Origin: Rhodoferax sp. OV413
GTDB lineage: Bacteria; Pseudomonadota; Gammaproteobacteria; Burkholderiales; Burkholderiaceae_C
Length of the DNA stretch: 64,000 nucleotides
Direction: 5' to 3'
Assembly (NCBI RefSeq): GCF_900104385.1
Contig: NZ_FNJA01000001.1
Span: forward strand, 1,400,386-1,464,385
The notes beneath the pieces were generated by a model, which worked only from the letters and a program-made list of their open reading frames with translations, made no database searches and was not told the origin of the DNA. This document shows positions 62,733-64,000 of this stretch, one piece after another. A program made the translations under genes and the position numbers. Position 1 is the stretch's first letter. Every line of letters starts with the position of its first letter.

Positions 62733-63721
62733 AGCGTGAGGATGGTGCAGCCGGTAGTCTTGCGTGCTTCCAGGTCGCGGTGCGCCTGCTGCACCTCGGC
62801 CAGGGGGTAGCGTTGACCAATGTGGATCTTCACCTGGCCGCTGGCCACCACGGCGAACAAATCGTCGGCCATGGCCTGGGTGCTTTCGCGCGTCGCCATG
62901 TGGGTAAACAGCGTGGCGCGGGTCAGGTACAGCGAGCCCTTGGCACCGAGCACACCGGGTGCGAACGGGGGCACCGGGCCCGAAGCATTGCCGAACGAGG
63001 CCATCAGGCCGAAGGGGCGCAGGCAGTCCAGCGACTTCTCAAACGTGTCTTTGCCCACCGAGTCGTAGACCACCTTGACGCCAGCGCCGCCGGTGATCTG
63101 CTTGACCCGGGCGACAAAGTCTTCTGCTGCGTAATTGATAGCATGTGCCGCGCCATTGGCGAGCGCCAGAGCACATTTTTCTGCAGAACCCGCGGTACCG
63201 ATCAGCTGCAAGCCCAGGGCCTTGGCCCACTGGCTGGCGATCAGGCCGACGCCGCCGGCCGCGGCGTGGAACAGCACAAAGTCGCCGGGCTGCAGGCCGC
63301 CTTGGGGCTGGGTTTTCTTCAGCAGGTACTGCGCCGTCAGCCCCTTCAGCATCATTGCCGCGCCGGTCTCGAAGGAGATCGCATCGGGCAGCTTGCAGAC
63401 GCACATAGCCGGCATCACGCGGCGCTCGCAGTAGCTGCCGGGTGGGTTGCTGGCATAGGCGACGCGGTCGCCGACCTGCAGGTGGGTTACGCCCTCGCCC
63501 ACGGCTTCGACCACGCCGGCGGCTTCCATGCCCAGCTGCACCGGCAGGTTCTGCGGATACAGGCCGCTGCGCTGGTAGACGTCGATGAAGTTCAGGCCAA
63601 TGGCGTGGTGGCGGATACGGATCTGGCCCGGGCCGGGTTCGCCCACGGGCACCTCGACCAGGTGCAGTTCTTCGGGGCCGCCGTGCTGGCGAATCTGTAC
63701 GGCTTGGCTGGAATAGGACAT
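62729..63721 (-). CDS. NADPH:quinone oxidoreductase (zeta-crystallin type)
   Basis: This is a 330-residue zinc-free medium-chain dehydrogenase/reductase from ATG 63721. Motifs are GLNFIDVYQRSGLYP near residues 45-60, the cofactor site HAAAGGVGLIASQWAKALG, and VYDSVGKDTFEKSLDCL. No structural-zinc cysteine cluster is present, as expected for QorA. Part of its coding sequence (63131-63178) coincides with a repeat-like stretch. Confidence 0.92.
   Translation of the reverse strand: MSYSSQAVQIRQHGGPEELHLVEVPVGEPGPGQIRIRHHAIGLNFIDVYQRSGLYPQNLPVQLGMEAAGVVEAVGEGVTHLQVGDRVAYASNPPGSYCERRVMPAMCVCKLPDAISFETGAAMMLKGLTAQYLLKKTQPQGGLQPGDFVLFHAAAGGVGLIASQWAKALGLQLIGTAGSAEKCALALANGAAHAINYAAEDFVARVKQITGGAGVKVVYDSVGKDTFEKSLDCLRPFGLMASFGNASGPVPPFAPGVLGAKGSLYLTRATLFTHMATRESTQAMADDLFAVVASGQVKIHIGQRYPLAEVQQAHRDLEARKTTGCTILTL
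63131..63178. repeat. Possible repeat copy inside the quinone oxidoreductase gene
   Basis: Read on the bottom strand, AAAAATGTGCTCTGGCGC, then CCAATGGCGC and TGCTATCAATTACG resemble the family in order. It encodes the in-frame segment ALALANGAAHAINYAAED. Confidence 0.3.
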
Positions 63722-63785
63722 CAACAAGGCTCCTGAAAATAGTTCGCCCGCATGGTGCCACGAAACACGCGTTACAGTGCGCGCC

Positions 63786-64000
63786 ATGCACCAACGCCTG
63801 ACATTCCAAACCGCCTTGCTCCTGACCTTGCCGCCCCTGCTTTGGGCGGGTAATGCGGTAGTCGGCCGGTTGGTCCACACGCTGGTGCCACCGGTCACGC
63901 TGAACTTCATCCGCTGGGCGCTGGCCTTTGCCATCCTGCTGCCGCTGGCCGGCTGGGTGCTGAAGCGCAACAGCGGGCTGTGGTCGCACTGGCGCCGGTT
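63786..64000 (+). CDS. EamA/DMT-family transporter, 5' part only
   Basis: The gene starts at ATG 63786 and runs off the right edge after 71 codons. The visible part has two hydrophobic segments, with the EamA N-terminal pattern LLWAGNAVVGRLV and LNFIRWALAFAILLP. It is divergent from the quinone oxidoreductase gene with 64 bases between them. It is probably a metabolite exporter; the rest lies outside the window. Confidence 0.82.
   Translation, partial: MHQRLTFQTALLLTLPPLLWAGNAVVGRLVHTLVPPVTLNFIRWALAFAILLPLAGWVLKRNSGLWSHWRR

Overview
The window reads as the chromosome of a betaproteobacterium, most likely Burkholderiales/Comamonadaceae (Rhodoferax-like). This is inferred from the combination rpsT, murJ and a SirB1-type gene; the hemW-rdgB-rph-phosphatase-kinase-yicC string; the high-GC, tightly packed coding; and a decayed intergenic palindromic repeat that I associate with that family. 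No tRNA, rRNA or CRISPR array was seen.

Region 1 (22-11227) is a short-chain amide/urea system. A 1141-residue fusion of an NCS1 permease, a Cys-rich segment, a histidine kinase and a receiver is divergent from a complete UrtABCDE-type ABC importer. The importer genes are followed by the formamidase FmdA, its FmdB zinc-ribbon partner and the aliphatic amidase AmiE. The likely logic is to sense, import and hydrolyse amides or urea. Region 2 (11490-16496) holds a LysR regulator divergent from a secreted royal-jelly/yellow-family protein, then a GST and the glutathione-dependent formaldehyde pathway (fghA-frmA).

Region 3 (16539-29165) looks like a catabolic cluster of unknown substrate. A leftward run of ten genes encodes a VOC protein, a sugar-type ABC importer, a PRISE-type enone reductase and four classical SDRs. 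A divergent TetR gene, a LysR gene and an Old Yellow Enzyme complete the cluster.

Region 4 (about 29.3-39.5 kb) has the character of a mobile island. At its right end, next to the rpsT terminator, are three leftward genes that match gmtY-gmtZ-gmtX, the Gamma-Mobile-Trio. To their left lies cargo: two XRE regulators, two unknown genes, and a leftward five-gene cassette of unknown protein, HAD (Swiss-Army-Knife RNA-repair type), DEDDh exonuclease, degenerate MNT nucleotidyltransferase and a second DEDDh exonuclease. This cassette is my main candidate for an undescribed system. The left end of the island was not located.

Region 5 (39672-64000) is conserved core. It contains rpsT, murJ, a SirB1-type gene, a GtrAB-like surface glycan modification cluster with an acyltransferase, and an MHS-family MFS carrier. 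It continues with hemW, rdgB, rph, a PP2C phosphatase with a Ser/Thr kinase, yicC, and a membrane diguanylate cyclase. A split histidine operon follows (hisC-B-H-A, a mutarotase gene, hisF), then an SBF-type transporter, a NUDIX hydrolase, a quinone oxidoreductase and a truncated EamA transporter. Several copies of one palindromic repeat lie between and inside genes here.
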